64,000 bases of DNA from Treponema sp. (GTDB taxonomy: Bacteria > Spirochaetota > Spirochaetia > Treponematales > Treponemataceae). The position numbers and the translations under genes were made by a program. The stretch spans positions 97,404 through 161,403 of the forward strand of contig JAFSJW010000080.1 in NCBI GenBank assembly GCA_017449265.1, written 5' to 3'. The notes beneath the pieces are model-generated. The model had not been told where the DNA came from, searched no databases, and saw only the letters and a list, made by a program, of their open reading frames with translations. Within the stretch, counting starts at the first letter, position 1, and the number at the start of each line of letters is the position of its first letter. Positions 26,323 through 35,278 of this stretch are shown in pieces.

Positions 26323-27702
26323 ATGATTTTTCAGAATCTTGTGGATGCACAAGGAATGGCGGCGGCAGTTATCTCTGTTGAAAAGACTAAGGACGGTCAC
26401 TATGGTGACATTCGTGTTGTTTGTGCGAATGATATGTACAAGCAGATTATGGGGGCTGGCTACCATGACGGCATAATTTATTCTGAGCTTGTTCCCAAAG
26501 AACCGAATTTCGAGGATTTTTGTTATCGTTGTGCGGTTCTTAAGCAGCATATACATGCTTATGTTGACACAAAAGCAATGGGAGTCTGGACGGACGGAAC
26601 TTATATTCCGCTTTCACCGTCGCTTGACAAGGATAATCTGTGTCACTTTTTGTTTTTCTTTGAATTCACAACCGGACCTGAATCTGAAAAATTATCGAAA
26701 GTTTCTGTAGAAACAGCTCCGATGGTCATTCAGACTTGCATAAATCTTCGTGGCTCAGAAAATTTCTACGAAAGCATGAACACGGTTATATCTGATATTC
26801 AGAAAAATACCCAGTCTTTTTGTAGCTGTATCATTATGATTGATAAAGAAAAGCGCAAATACGCGCCTCTTTGTTCAAAATTCAGTACTGATGAAATCAC
26901 AATTGAGGATTTTTTTCCGTATCTTTCAGACGATGTTGTTTTTTCGTGGGAAGAAATGTTGAAGAATCATGATGATGTAATCATAAAAGACGAATTTGAC
27001 CTTATGGAGCTTGAGAAAATAAATCCTGTTTGGGCAAAAAGTCTTCGCGCTGCGAAAGTCAGAAATGTCATACTTGTTCCTCTTTCTCAGGGCAAAAAGA
27101 TGTTCGGTGTTTTGTTTGTCACTAATTTCAATGAGGAAAAAATCGTTGACCTGAAAGAATTCGTGGAGCTTACGGCTTTTTTTCTTTCATCTGAGATTGC
27201 GAACAATGAGCTGATGGAGAAACTTGAGTTTTTGAGCAATGTTGATACTTTGACCGGCGTTAAGAACAGAAATTCAATGAATGCAAGAATTGACTGGCAC
27301 ATAAACGGAAATTCTTTGGTTCGCTCTCCTTTCGGAATAATTTTTACGGATTTGAACGGTCTAAAGCAATGCAATGATACTGGCGGTCACGCAGCTGGCG
27401 ACAAGCTTTTGAAAGAGGCGGCAGCCATGCTCAGAAAGCATTTTGACGACTACGAGATTTATCGTTCAGGCGGAGATGAGTTCGTGGTTATCATTCCTAA
27501 CTGTAAGAAAGAGGATTTTGATAAAAAAGTCACTAATCTCAGGTCAGAAACAGGATACGGTAAGCCAGTCTGTTTTGCAATCGGTGCGGAATGGGGCGGT
27601 GATTCAAATGACATCCGCCGTTGTATGCGTGTTGCCGACGAAGCGATGTATGCGGATAAGACCGAATTCTATAGGCAGCATCCAGAGATTGTGAAAAGAT
27701 GA
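26323..27702 (+). CDS. Diguanylate cyclase (GGDEF) with PAS-like and GAF-like N-terminal parts
   Basis: The 459-residue protein ends in a GGDEF domain with an intact active-site loop (IYRSGGDEFVVII), so it should make cyclic di-GMP. The substrate phrase FTDLNGLKQCNDTGGHAAGD is present. The RxxD inhibitory site that usually sits a few residues before GGDEF is absent, so product feedback there is unlikely. Residues ~1-130 look PAS-like and ~140-290 GAF-like; their ligands are unknown. No membrane segment is seen. The ATG follows GCGGAGG. Confidence 0.9.
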   Translation: MIFQNLVDAQGMAAAVISVEKTKDGHYGDIRVVCANDMYKQIMGAGYHDGIIYSELVPKEPNFEDFCYRCAVLKQHIHAYVDTKAMGVWTDGTYIPLSPSLDKDNLCHFLFFFEFTTGPESEKLSKVSVETAPMVIQTCINLRGSENFYESMNTVISDIQKNTQSFCSCIIMIDKEKRKYAPLCSKFSTDEITIEDFFPYLSDDVVFSWEEMLKNHDDVIIKDEFDLMELEKINPVWAKSLRAAKVRNVILVPLSQGKKMFGVLFVTNFNEEKIVDLKEFVELTAFFLSSEIANNELMEKLEFLSNVDTLTGVKNRNSMNARIDWHINGNSLVRSPFGIIFTDLNGLKQCNDTGGHAAGDKLLKEAAAMLRKHFDDYEIYRSGGDEFVVIIPNCKKEDFDKKVTNLRSETGYGKPVCFAIGAEWGGDSNDIRRCMRVADEAMYADKTEFYRQHPEIVKR

Positions 27703-27746
27703 AAAAGGACTTTTACCCTATGTTTTTGAAATGAATCAATAATCGT

Positions 27747-27775
27747 ATGACAAGAAACTGTCTTTTTTCTATAAT
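27747..27775 (+). promoter_or_regulatory. Promoter of the aspartokinase/homoserine dehydrogenase gene
   Basis: ATGACA (27747-27752), 17 bases, TATAAT (27770-27775). The transcript would start at about 27783, inside a palindrome copy, leaving a leader of ~108 bases with a second small hairpin (AAAAACTAGAGTTTTT). Confidence 0.65.
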
Positions 27776-27781
27776 ATAAAA

Positions 27782-27816
27782 AGCTGCCCGGCGAACCGAT
27801 ATTTCCGGACGGCTCT
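27782..27816. repeat. Dispersed palindrome, copy g (diverged)
   Basis: AGCTGCCCGG faces CCGGACGGCTCT across CGAACCGATATTT. It begins seven bases after the -10 box of the thrA promoter. Confidence 0.55.
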
Positions 27817-27890
27817 AAAGATGATTTTAAACTTTGAAAAACTAGAGTTTTTCGAGGTGAGTTTGAAAATTATTATTTTTTGAGGACAGT

Positions 27891-30386
27891 ATGATTACAT
27901 TAAAATTCGGCGGAACTTCCATGGGAAACGCCAGGCGGATTCTTGATTCAGTTGATATTATGATTGGGCGCGCTGAAAAAGACAGAATTAGCGTCATAAT
28001 CTCTGCAGTTGCGGGCGTATCGAACTTTTTGCAGTCCGCCATAGACTCTTGCGTTCGCGGAACTGAATGTGCTTCATTTATAGAAGAAATCAGAAAAATA
28101 CATTCTGGTATTTGCTCTGAGATTCAGTCATCAATCAGTGGGTTTTCAGCTGATGATGTTATGAATCAGATTGAGCCTCTTTTGTCGGAGCTTGAGAAAC
28201 TTCTGAGCGGAGTGTCCGTGTTCGGCGAGTGTCCTAAGTCAATTCATTGCAGGATTATGGGCATGGGCGAGCTTTTTTGCGTTCCGATTGTCAGCGCGGT
28301 TCTGAGGGCAAGGGGAAAAAGCGTGCTTCTTCTTGATTCTCGCTCGTTCATATACACTACGGGCGACCAGAAAGAAGGAGACCCAGACTACGCAAGGACA
28401 GCCAGCGCGCTTGCTCCGTACAGGGATGGGGCAGAGTCTTCTCAGGCAAGAATCCTTCTTTTCCCTGGTTTTATATGCGCGTGGGCAAAACATTCTGACG
28501 ACAAGGGCGTTATGGGGCTTCTCGGACGGAACGGCTCTGATTTTTCCGCGGCAATCGTTGCATCTGCGCTCGGCTCTTCAAGGTGTGAGTTTTGGACTGA
28601 TGTTGACGGAATCTATACGGCAGACCCGCGTGTTGTTCAGGACGCAATCCTTGTTCAGGACATGACATATGAGGAGGCTATGGAGCTTTCGTTCTTCGGC
28701 TCAAAGGTACTGCATCCGAAGACTCTTGCGCCGCTTGCCGCAAAGGGAATAGAAGCGTGGAGCCTTAACAGCCAGAATCCTAGCGCGCGCGGAACAAGAA
28801 TCGGAAAAGGTCCTTTTGAATCGGAGAAAAATACAGGTCCTGTGCGCGGAATCTCATGCTTAAAAAAGACTGCTCTTGTGTCTGTTTCAGGAAGCAGCAT
28901 GAAAGGAAAGAGCGGCGTTGCTTCGCGCATCTTTGCGGCTGTGTCTAGGGCTGGAATATCAGTTCTTCTTATCACCCAGTCGTCTTCCGAATACACAGTT
29001 TCTTTCTGCGTAAAGCAGAGCGAGGCGGAGAAAGTTCGTGATGTATTGAACGCGGAGTTTTCGCTTGAAATCACTAGCGGGCTTCTGAACAAAGTCATAG
29101 TGATTGAGGATGTTGCGATTGTGTCGATTATCGGCGACAATATGAAGCAGAACTGCGGCGTGGCAGGAAAATTTCTGAATTCGCTTTCTTCCAGGGGAAT
29201 AAATATTCATGCGATTGCGCAAGGCTCAAGCGAACGCTCAATATCTGTCGTTATCGGTGGAAAATTCGGGGATGCGGCCGTGCGCTCCGCTCATCTTTTC
29301 TTCTTCAACACAAAGCAGCCTGTGGAGGTGTTTGCGTTCGGGGCAGGAACAATCGGAGGAGCGCTTCTTGACCAGATACATGACCAGCACGACTCCCTTC
29401 TTATGCAGAATGTTGACATCAAGGTTTGCGCTATTGCTACGATGGACGGAATGATTTTTGACGGTAACGGAATAAATCTTGCAACATGGCGGGAGGACAT
29501 CAAAAAATCAGGAAAGAAGACGAATCTTGACGAAATACTTGAATTTGTGGAGGAGTCCAAACCTTTGAACCCTGTGTTCGTGGACTGTACCGCAAGCTAC
29601 GACCTTCCTGAGCGTTACCTTGACATTTTCCGCGCGGGAATGAGCATTGCAACTCCGAACAAGCGCGCGAATTCAATGAGCATGGAATTTTACCACAAGC
29701 TCAGAAAAGTTGCCAACGAGAACCAGTGCCGTTTCTTGTACGAGACAAATGTTGGCGCGGGCTTACCAATCATCGATACATTGCAGAATCTCTTCAATTC
29801 AGGGGACAAGCTCACAGGCTTCAACGGAATCATGTCTGGCTCCCTCTCATACATCTTCGGAAAGCTGGACGAGGGCAAAAAATTCAGCGAGGCCGTCCTT
29901 GAGGCAAAAGAACTTCGCTACACAGAGCCGGATCCCCGCGATGACCTCAAAGGAACCGATGTGGCGCGAAAGGCACTGATTATCGCCCGTGAAAGCGGAA
30001 TGTCAATCGAGCTTGACGACATCAAAATGAACTCAATCTTCCCGGAAGGCTTCTCAATCGAAGGCACGACCGAGGAATTCTTGAAGAGACTGCCAGAAGT
30101 CGACGCCTACTTCGAGGAAAAGATGGCAAAACTCAAAAAAGAAAACAAAGTTTTGCGAATGGGAGCTTCAATCAAAGACGGAAAAGTCTCTGTCGGTATG
30201 CTTGAAGTAGGCCCGGACGATCCTCTCTACGGTGTCCGAGGCGGCGAGAACGCATTCGTATTCCAGACAGCCCGCTACACACCGATTCCGCTCACAGTCC
30301 GAGGATACGGAGCCGGAGCCGGAGTTACGGCAGCAGGCGTATTCGGGGATATCATGAGAACGGTCAGCTTCAACCCTACGAAATAA
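27891..30386 (+). CDS. thrA: Bifunctional aspartokinase / homoserine dehydrogenase
   Basis: The 831-residue enzyme catalyses the first and third steps of threonine and methionine synthesis. The kinase part (residues 1-290) begins KFGGTSMGN and contains GRNGSDFSAAIVA and FWTDVDGIYTADPR. Two ACT units (about 305-460, with VSIIGDNMKQNCGVAGKF) should give amino-acid feedback. The dehydrogenase part begins FGAGTIGGALLDQ and includes the substrate phrase GSLSYIFGKLDEG and EPDPRDDLKGTDVARKALI. The ATG at 27891 follows TGAGGAC. It stands alone with its own promoter and terminator; the long leader could carry regulation, but no leader peptide was seen. Confidence 0.96.
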   Translation: MITLKFGGTSMGNARRILDSVDIMIGRAEKDRISVIISAVAGVSNFLQSAIDSCVRGTECASFIEEIRKIHSGICSEIQSSISGFSADDVMNQIEPLLSELEKLLSGVSVFGECPKSIHCRIMGMGELFCVPIVSAVLRARGKSVLLLDSRSFIYTTGDQKEGDPDYARTASALAPYRDGAESSQARILLFPGFICAWAKHSDDKGVMGLLGRNGSDFSAAIVASALGSSRCEFWTDVDGIYTADPRVVQDAILVQDMTYEEAMELSFFGSKVLHPKTLAPLAAKGIEAWSLNSQNPSARGTRIGKGPFESEKNTGPVRGISCLKKTALVSVSGSSMKGKSGVASRIFAAVSRAGISVLLITQSSSEYTVSFCVKQSEAEKVRDVLNAEFSLEITSGLLNKVIVIEDVAIVSIIGDNMKQNCGVAGKFLNSLSSRGINIHAIAQGSSERSISVVIGGKFGDAAVRSAHLFFFNTKQPVEVFAFGAGTIGGALLDQIHDQHDSLLMQNVDIKVCAIATMDGMIFDGNGINLATWREDIKKSGKKTNLDEILEFVEESKPLNPVFVDCTASYDLPERYLDIFRAGMSIATPNKRANSMSMEFYHKLRKVANENQCRFLYETNVGAGLPIIDTLQNLFNSGDKLTGFNGIMSGSLSYIFGKLDEGKKFSEAVLEAKELRYTEPDPRDDLKGTDVARKALIIARESGMSIELDDIKMNSIFPEGFSIEGTTEEFLKRLPEVDAYFEEKMAKLKKENKVLRMGASIKDGKVSVGMLEVGPDDPLYGVRGGENAFVFQTARYTPIPLTVRGYGAGAGVTAAGVFGDIMRTVSFNPTK

Positions 30387-30412
30387 GATATAGCTTTAGG
30401 ATGGGATAAATT

Positions 30413-30448
30413 TCGGCAGAGGGCATTTGTGCTTTCTGCCGATTTTTT
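30413..30448 (+). terminator. thrA terminator
   Basis: CGGCAGA pairs with TCTGCCG across a short AT-rich loop and is followed by eight T. Confidence 0.85.
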
Positions 30449-30471
30449 TTGGGGGAAGTTCAGACCTTTGT

Positions 30472-32028
30472 TTATAAAACATCATTCAATGCATCTTTTG
30501 CATCATCATGGTTTAAAAATTCATATTCTAACCAAATATAGCCATTTATACTTGAACTTGCATCAATTCCCAAAACTATCCCAATTAGACCATCGTAGTT
30601 CTGATAATTGTCTTTTGTTGCGTACCACTCAGCCCTATAAGTTCTTGCTCCATCTCTAATAGACATCATAAAGTCTTTTTCATCTTTAAAATAATAATCT
30701 GATTTTACCTTATCTGTTTTTTGAAAATTGCCATATTTCTTTTCCAGAGGAGAAAGAATCTTATTGAAGTCTCGCTTTAATTCTGTTCCGTAATCTGATG
30801 AATAAATATTGCTGCTTATTGCCTTGATGTAGTAAAGACCATAGGTATCGCTAATCCAGACGATATATTTTTCAAAAAGAGGATGAGATTTTTTGGGTTT
30901 TACATAGTATCTGTCATCGGAAATATGCTCGAGTTCTGTTCCACCACAGGCAGTTTTTACTTGTTCATAGGTCATGCCAATATCAAATCCAAAAGGACCT
31001 TTTCCTGTTCCCGATTTGTTCATGGTGGAATAATCTTTTTGCTTTTTTATAAATTCAATTTCATAGCAAGACGGAATGTCGATTTCATCATTTTCGTTTG
31101 TATTAAAGCAATAACAGAAATTTGAATTTTTGTTGCAAAGGGCAAAGGACGATGAGCTTAAATAATGCTTGTTTTTCAAATTTTCAATAATACTATATCC
31201 ATCACTGCTTTTTGTGAAATTATATTTTCGTATTTTTGCAGAATATGATTCGTTCCAATCTACAGGCTCTTCCTTTGATTTTTCTGCATATTCTTCCAAA
31301 TCGTTGTACCAACACATTCTAGAACTTAGCCAATAATTTTCAGATACAGAATACTTTCCTTCTTCGTCAAATTGTAGAAAAGTCCATTTTACAGGCTTTT
31401 TGGTGTTTGGATTGTAAACAAGTCGCTCAATGGAATTACCAGTTTCTTTGTCATAGAAAGTTTGAGTTTTGATTGTGCAGTCTTTGTTATATTCGGTTGT
31501 TTTTGCTTTTCTTCCATGCTTATTATCAAATTCTGTTAAAAAAATTAATTGATTGTTTTCGTTATACTCTAAAAGTTTTGTTCGAATACCTGTTTTTTTG
31601 TCATAGGAATACTGAGAAGTACCTGTTAATGAATTATTGCCGTCGTAAGTTGCTGTCTTTAGCAATTTATCCTTATCATATTCAAACAATATAGAAGAAT
31701 CCACAGAATTATCCTTGTAATAAATTGTCTTAAGAATTGCTCCTGAGAATTTGTCAAAGTCAAAAGAAAAGATTTTTAAATCCCCATTGGTCAAACTGAT
31801 ATAAAGCTTCTCCTTGTCCTCAGAAATTGTTCCAACACACATACTATTCTCTGTTTCGTACAAGTTACCATCACGAATAATCATAGAAACTATTCCTTCT
31901 TTATCAAGAATTTTGTCTTCATTTATTTCAAAGGCAATTTCTGAGTCCAAATATAATTTCATATTTGGAAATGCAAATGATAAAAATGACATTACAGCAA
32001 ACAGTACACAAAATAATAATTTTTTCAT
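30472..32028 (-). CDS. Secreted protein with YD/MORN-like tandem repeats
   Basis: I do not recognise a named family. The 518-residue product has a signal peptide (KKLLFCVLFAVMSFLSFA) and then, at about residues 85-230, six or so ~20-residue units of the form YDK-TGxxxxxxxYNxNxQ, reminiscent of YD or MORN-like surface repeats. The C-terminal ~180 residues (GPFGFDIGMTYEQV onward) form a separate globular part. Codon and base use are AT-rich compared with neighbours, marking the left edge of an accessory region. The ATG follows AAGGAGA. Confidence 0.7.
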   Translation of the reverse strand: MKKLLFCVLFAVMSFLSFAFPNMKLYLDSEIAFEINEDKILDKEGIVSMIIRDGNLYETENSMCVGTISEDKEKLYISLTNGDLKIFSFDFDKFSGAILKTIYYKDNSVDSSILFEYDKDKLLKTATYDGNNSLTGTSQYSYDKKTGIRTKLLEYNENNQLIFLTEFDNKHGRKAKTTEYNKDCTIKTQTFYDKETGNSIERLVYNPNTKKPVKWTFLQFDEEGKYSVSENYWLSSRMCWYNDLEEYAEKSKEEPVDWNESYSAKIRKYNFTKSSDGYSIIENLKNKHYLSSSSFALCNKNSNFCYCFNTNENDEIDIPSCYEIEFIKKQKDYSTMNKSGTGKGPFGFDIGMTYEQVKTACGGTELEHISDDRYYVKPKKSHPLFEKYIVWISDTYGLYYIKAISSNIYSSDYGTELKRDFNKILSPLEKKYGNFQKTDKVKSDYYFKDEKDFMMSIRDGARTYRAEWYATKDNYQNYDGLIGIVLGIDASSSINGYIWLEYEFLNHDDAKDALNDVL

Positions 32029-32066
32029 TCAAAAATCTCCTTTCCATATTAATTATACCATGTCTT

Positions 32067-33062
32067 TTAGCAGAAATCATCGAAAACAGCCCCGCCAGTC
32101 CATTCTTTGCCTTGAAGGATGGTAAAATACTTTTGGGAGCTGTCTTCATGAAAGCAAGAACAATAAAGTTCATGGACGAAAGTATTATTTACCAAAGAAA
32201 CTGTTGTTACATGAAATTTTTTGATTGCATTTAAGTTAGCAGATCTAGTTCTTACAATTATTTTATCTTCATGAATAACGGCTTCTTCGACCAAAGATGA
32301 TGAATATGCTGTTTTAAAGAACAATTCACCAGTTTTTAGATTCGCAATATATTCATCTAAACTGTGCTCATAATCACCACTTGGGCAACATGGATATTCA
32401 GACGGAAGTTTCATTCTGTTCCTATCATGTACAGCATTTTCTGTTTTGGTATAAATCAAATGATTATCCTTATTAATTTCTGCAAAAAATCTTCTCTGAT
32501 AAATCCATTCTCCAATTTTTCCTCTTTTTTCTGTTGGTTGGATTGTATCTTCATTTGCCCAATGGAGCAGATTTTCATAGCAATTTCTGCTTTCTTCTGG
32601 TGTTACTGTGCGCATCCATTGTATATCTGGAGATAATTTCATTTTGTGTAATATTTCAATATTGTTAAGAACATAATCAATCGGTTTACCAGTCAAACAC
32701 ATAATTTTTTTGCAGGTGATGGGATTAAGAATTATGTTTTCAAGTTTTGTTACCCATCGAAGATTTTCGGGTCTATTGTCCTGCTTATTTGTATTTTTGT
32801 GGTCTACGATATGCTCTTTAGAAGGTGCTTCTCCATGAAAAGCTGTTGCAACAATTCTGTGAACTCGGATTCCTGCAATAAGTAAATAACCATTATGTTT
32901 GTCTAGATTGCCGAAAGTCCATTCATTATCAAGAGGCCGTTTTCTTTCAGCAGTTCGCAAATGTCGCATAACCGCACCATTATCACGGACTGAATAAATT
33001 TCATCTTTATATGTGCAAGTCTTTTCTTGTGTATAAGCATTTATATTTGTAGTATTAGTCAT
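32067..33062 (-). CDS. HNH endonuclease-domain protein
   Basis: Residues ~50-108 hold a phage-type HNH motif: VHRIVATAFHG (His68), then IVDHKNTNKQDNRPENLRW (Asp87-His88, Asn96, Asn100). Such domains cut DNA using one divalent metal. The remaining ~220 residues match nothing I know and contain two Cys-rich spots (YPCCPSGDY, YCSCFHEDS). The gene starts 10 bases after the stop of an RNase III-like gene and the two should be one transcript. AT-rich composition suggests transfer. It could be a homing-type endonuclease or part of a defence unit. Confidence 0.8.
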   Translation of the reverse strand: MTNTTNINAYTQEKTCTYKDEIYSVRDNGAVMRHLRTAERKRPLDNEWTFGNLDKHNGYLLIAGIRVHRIVATAFHGEAPSKEHIVDHKNTNKQDNRPENLRWVTKLENIILNPITCKKIMCLTGKPIDYVLNNIEILHKMKLSPDIQWMRTVTPEESRNCYENLLHWANEDTIQPTEKRGKIGEWIYQRRFFAEINKDNHLIYTKTENAVHDRNRMKLPSEYPCCPSGDYEHSLDEYIANLKTGELFFKTAYSSSLVEEAVIHEDKIIVRTRSANLNAIKKFHVTTVSLVNNTFVHELYCSCFHEDSSQKYFTILQGKEWTGGAVFDDFC

Positions 33063-33072
33063 TAGCCTGTCC

Positions 33073-34185
33073 TCATCTCCAATCGATACCCATTTTTTCT
33101 AGCCCCCTAAATCCTGAATACCTTACAGGTATATCCCATTTGTCAGATTTCTCAATAACGGTATCTGTGATGAAATGCAGCAATTTTAGTGATACATCTT
33201 GTTTCACTTGTTTTTTTGAGATGTTCTCCGCTGAAAATTGTCCGTAACCTTCCAAAAAAGCCTTGCAGTTCCAGATTGGATTTCCATTTTCGTCATGGTA
33301 TTCTGTAAACTCATAGCGAACTTCCATGATGACTTTCTTTTGAATCAATTCATGTAGTGTGCTTGCAGGATTCGAGAAATCAAGATTTTGAAAATTTCTT
33401 TTTATTTCTTCCTGACATAAAAAGTGATATGCTTTTTTATCCGCATCAAGTTTTGCCTGAAAAGTACCGTCTCCAGTTCCCTTGAATTTATTGCCGCCAA
33501 TGTCTACCCAATATTCATGCAGGCCTGTTTTTGGATTTTTTGAAGTACAATATTCATGCACTCCTAAGTAACCGTTATTAAAAAAGTTATGAGGTTCTAT
33601 ATCTTTTCCATTTTCGATTTGCCAATACATTGGATGGTATCCAGGCTCTCCAAAGTCTAGTTCATGCGATTTTTCCTTAACCAGAATTGTCAGGTAATTG
33701 TTTACCGTTTCCATCTGCAACATGGTTTTGCAGACCTTTTCCAGTTGTGGATAGTCCCAGTTACAATCCGCTGCGACAGCTCCGATGATTGCTTCAAACA
33801 AATCTTCATTCACGGCTGCGGATTTTTTGGCATCATTCTGTTCATCACTTTTTCCGAGATATAGAAATTCAGAGAAACCAAAATTGTACATGCATCGGGC
33901 AAGGCTATCTTTGCTGACGAGAATCGATTTTAATTTTGTCAGTTCACCTTCATTTTTTTCAGAAACAAGCTCTTTGTTCACGATTTTTGAGAATCGTTCG
34001 TAAAGCTGCTTTGTAACAAAAAAGTCGAGAATTTCATCACCATAAAACTCAAGGACTTCATTATTTTGAGCTTCCGGGTGTTCCGATGAATAAGATTTGC
34101 GAGTGAAAGCTTGCTCCAAAAGCTGCAAGTTTTTAAATGTGTAGTTGATTCCGCTTTGTACAAAATCAATGTCTGGACGTGTCAT
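33073..34185 (-). CDS. RNase III-fold protein with long C-terminal double dsRBD-like region
   Basis: Residues ~10-155 carry an RNase III domain. The signature is NEVLEFYGDEILDFF (Glu46, Asp50) and the second acidic pair is in EDLFEAIIGAV (Asp128, Glu131), so cleavage of double-stranded RNA looks possible. The tail is unusual: about 215 residues instead of the ~75 of a normal Rnc. It appears to hold two dsRNA-binding-like segments, near 170-250 (GTGDGTFQAKLDADKKAYHF) and 262-345. It is followed immediately by an HNH nuclease gene, and has a consensus promoter and a ~190-base leader. The AT-rich composition argues against it being the housekeeping rnc. Confidence 0.82.
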   Translation of the reverse strand: MTRPDIDFVQSGINYTFKNLQLLEQAFTRKSYSSEHPEAQNNEVLEFYGDEILDFFVTKQLYERFSKIVNKELVSEKNEGELTKLKSILVSKDSLARCMYNFGFSEFLYLGKSDEQNDAKKSAAVNEDLFEAIIGAVAADCNWDYPQLEKVCKTMLQMETVNNYLTILVKEKSHELDFGEPGYHPMYWQIENGKDIEPHNFFNNGYLGVHEYCTSKNPKTGLHEYWVDIGGNKFKGTGDGTFQAKLDADKKAYHFLCQEEIKRNFQNLDFSNPASTLHELIQKKVIMEVRYEFTEYHDENGNPIWNCKAFLEGYGQFSAENISKKQVKQDVSLKLLHFITDTVIEKSDKWDIPVRYSGFRGLEKMGIDWR

Positions 34186-34384
34186 AAAATGCTCCTAAAA
34201 TTAAATTTAGGCACAATAATCCTAACAAACAAAATGAGAAAATTAAAATGTCTGGCTTAGGAAAAAGAATCAGGAAATAGAAAAACTAAGAAAACTCTGA
34301 TTGCTACGCTCAACTTGCATCAAGACATGACAAGCAAAATAATTTTAGAAATGCTACTTTGGCTCTTTTTTGTGCCTTAATATG

Positions 34385-34413
34385 AATATAAGCATGAAAA
34401 GTAGAATTGTCAA
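34385..34413 (-). promoter_or_regulatory. Promoter of the RNase III-like / HNH operon
   Basis: On the minus strand TTGACA (34408-34413), 17 bases, TATATT (34385-34390). Another TTGACA lies 17 bases further upstream, giving a direct repeat of the -35 box. Confidence 0.7.
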
Positions 34414-34522
34414 TAGAAAAAATATGTCAATCCGGCAAATCAACCGCTAGAACCGACATTTTGCTGAAAACATCCCCTGAACTTTATGTTCGACTGATGA
34501 AGAATCTACACATAACTTGCAT

Positions 34523-34559
34523 TTATCTGCATAAAATTTTGCAATCATTATGCAGATAA
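34523..34559. repeat. 12-bp perfect inverted repeat
   Basis: TTATCTGCATAA (34523-34534) and TTATGCAGATAA (34548-34559), 13 bases apart, just after the stop of the 104-aa gene. It may be that gene's terminator or a protein-binding site. Confidence 0.6.
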
Positions 34560-34575
34560 GAAAAGTAAATTTGCA

Positions 34576-34890
34576 TTACTGTTTTATTTGAACTTTTTTC
34601 AACACTCTTCCAGCCAAATCTATTTCTTCTGGTGAAGCAGATTTCAACGCTTCCCATTTTTTATAGCCACAAATCTGAGAAATTATATGAAGGGCTTTCA
34701 TATAACTGATATCTTCTTCGTCTTGCTTTGAGTAATTAAAATGATGAAACCAGAACTGGACATCGTGATATTTTGACATATAAGCATAAGAGCGGAAATC
34801 AGTTCCATCAATCGCCACACAAAGACTTTGTGTTTGCCAGTCTTTTAGAAAATAACGGGCATGTTTTTTAACAAAAGACAAATCGTACAT
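34576..34890 (-). CDS. Small hypothetical protein, 104 aa
   Basis: No named family is recognised. The start MYDLSFVKKHARYFLKDW and the later YMKALHIISQICGYKKWEAL resemble a helical pattern seen in several small bacterial proteins (KKQAKNLLKD ... AQHVIAREYGFKSWEEL). That pattern has no firm function. There is no signal peptide or membrane segment. The ATG follows AAGGAG. It is isolated inside the AT-rich accessory region with a 12-bp inverted repeat at its 3' end. Confidence 0.65.
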   Translation of the reverse strand: MYDLSFVKKHARYFLKDWQTQSLCVAIDGTDFRSYAYMSKYHDVQFWFHHFNYSKQDEEDISYMKALHIISQICGYKKWEALKSASPEEIDLAGRVLKKVQIKQ

Positions 34891-35083
34891 AATAAGACTC
34901 CTTAAGCATTTATTTATGCTGTTGAAAAATGGCTCGTACTCTGAATCAACATAAAATGCTGTCAGAATATTATTATATTTTTATGGCATACCCAAAAGGT
35001 TTTACACGAGCTGCATGCGTTGCCAAAACACAAGGATATATTCTATTAAAATCAGATTCTTTATGCAAGTTTATATAGCGTTA

Positions 35084-35186
35084 GGAATACGCAAGGCGCG
35101 AAGCGTTGCGAAACGAAGTATAGCAATGGAGCGCGGTTAGCGCGGAACCTGGAGTAGCCCGACCTGCCGACAGGCAGGTAACGCCC
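35084..35186 (+). repeat. Structured intergenic repeat, copy 1
   Basis: This shares GATACGCAAGGCG-type ends and an exact 23-base core (35142-35164, containing CGGAACCTGGAGTAGCCCGA) with 43610-43742. The core is followed by a copy-specific hairpin, here CCTGCCGACAGGCAGG, and both copies end in AACGCCC. The two copies have the same orientation and lie about 8.5 kb apart, either side of the HU/XRE/type I restriction block. The 388-base gap 34891-35278 otherwise holds only a terminator-like hairpin. Confidence 0.75.
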
Positions 35187-35212
35187 ATAATTCTTGGCGT
35201 TATTTAGACCAA

Positions 35213-35260
35213 GCCCTGCAAGAACCATTTCAATCAACGGCACTTGCAGGGCAATTTTTT
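35213..35260 (+). terminator. Hairpin terminator beside repeat copy 1
   Basis: GCCCTGCAAG (35213-35222) pairs with CTTGCAGGGC (35243-35252), followed by AATTTTTT. No obvious plus-strand gene feeds it. Confidence 0.6.
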
Positions 35261-35278
35261 ACATCAGTTTAATTAGCA

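Larger units (their letters stand above)
34186..34575. other. 390-base intergenic stretch: leader, promoter and inverted repeat, no gene
   Basis: This AT-rich gap holds the ~190-base leader of the RNase III-like operon (34186-34378), its promoter (34385-34413), a second TTGACA at 34425-34430 and an inverted repeat (34523-34559). I see no ORF with a start signal. Confidence 0.6.

Noticed and set aside
34983..35078. A 31-residue plus-strand ORF (MAYPKGFTRAACVAKTQG...) with TATTAT six bases before its ATG
   Set aside because: It fits the leaderless pattern but lies in very AT-rich DNA where such boxes arise by chance, has no recognisable family, and its -35 is poor.
35061..35243. Minus-strand ORF in repeat copy 1 and its counterpart at 43530-43787 (shared RSGYSRFR)
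   Set aside because: The shared peptide is only the translation of the conserved repeat core. Neither ORF has a start signal.
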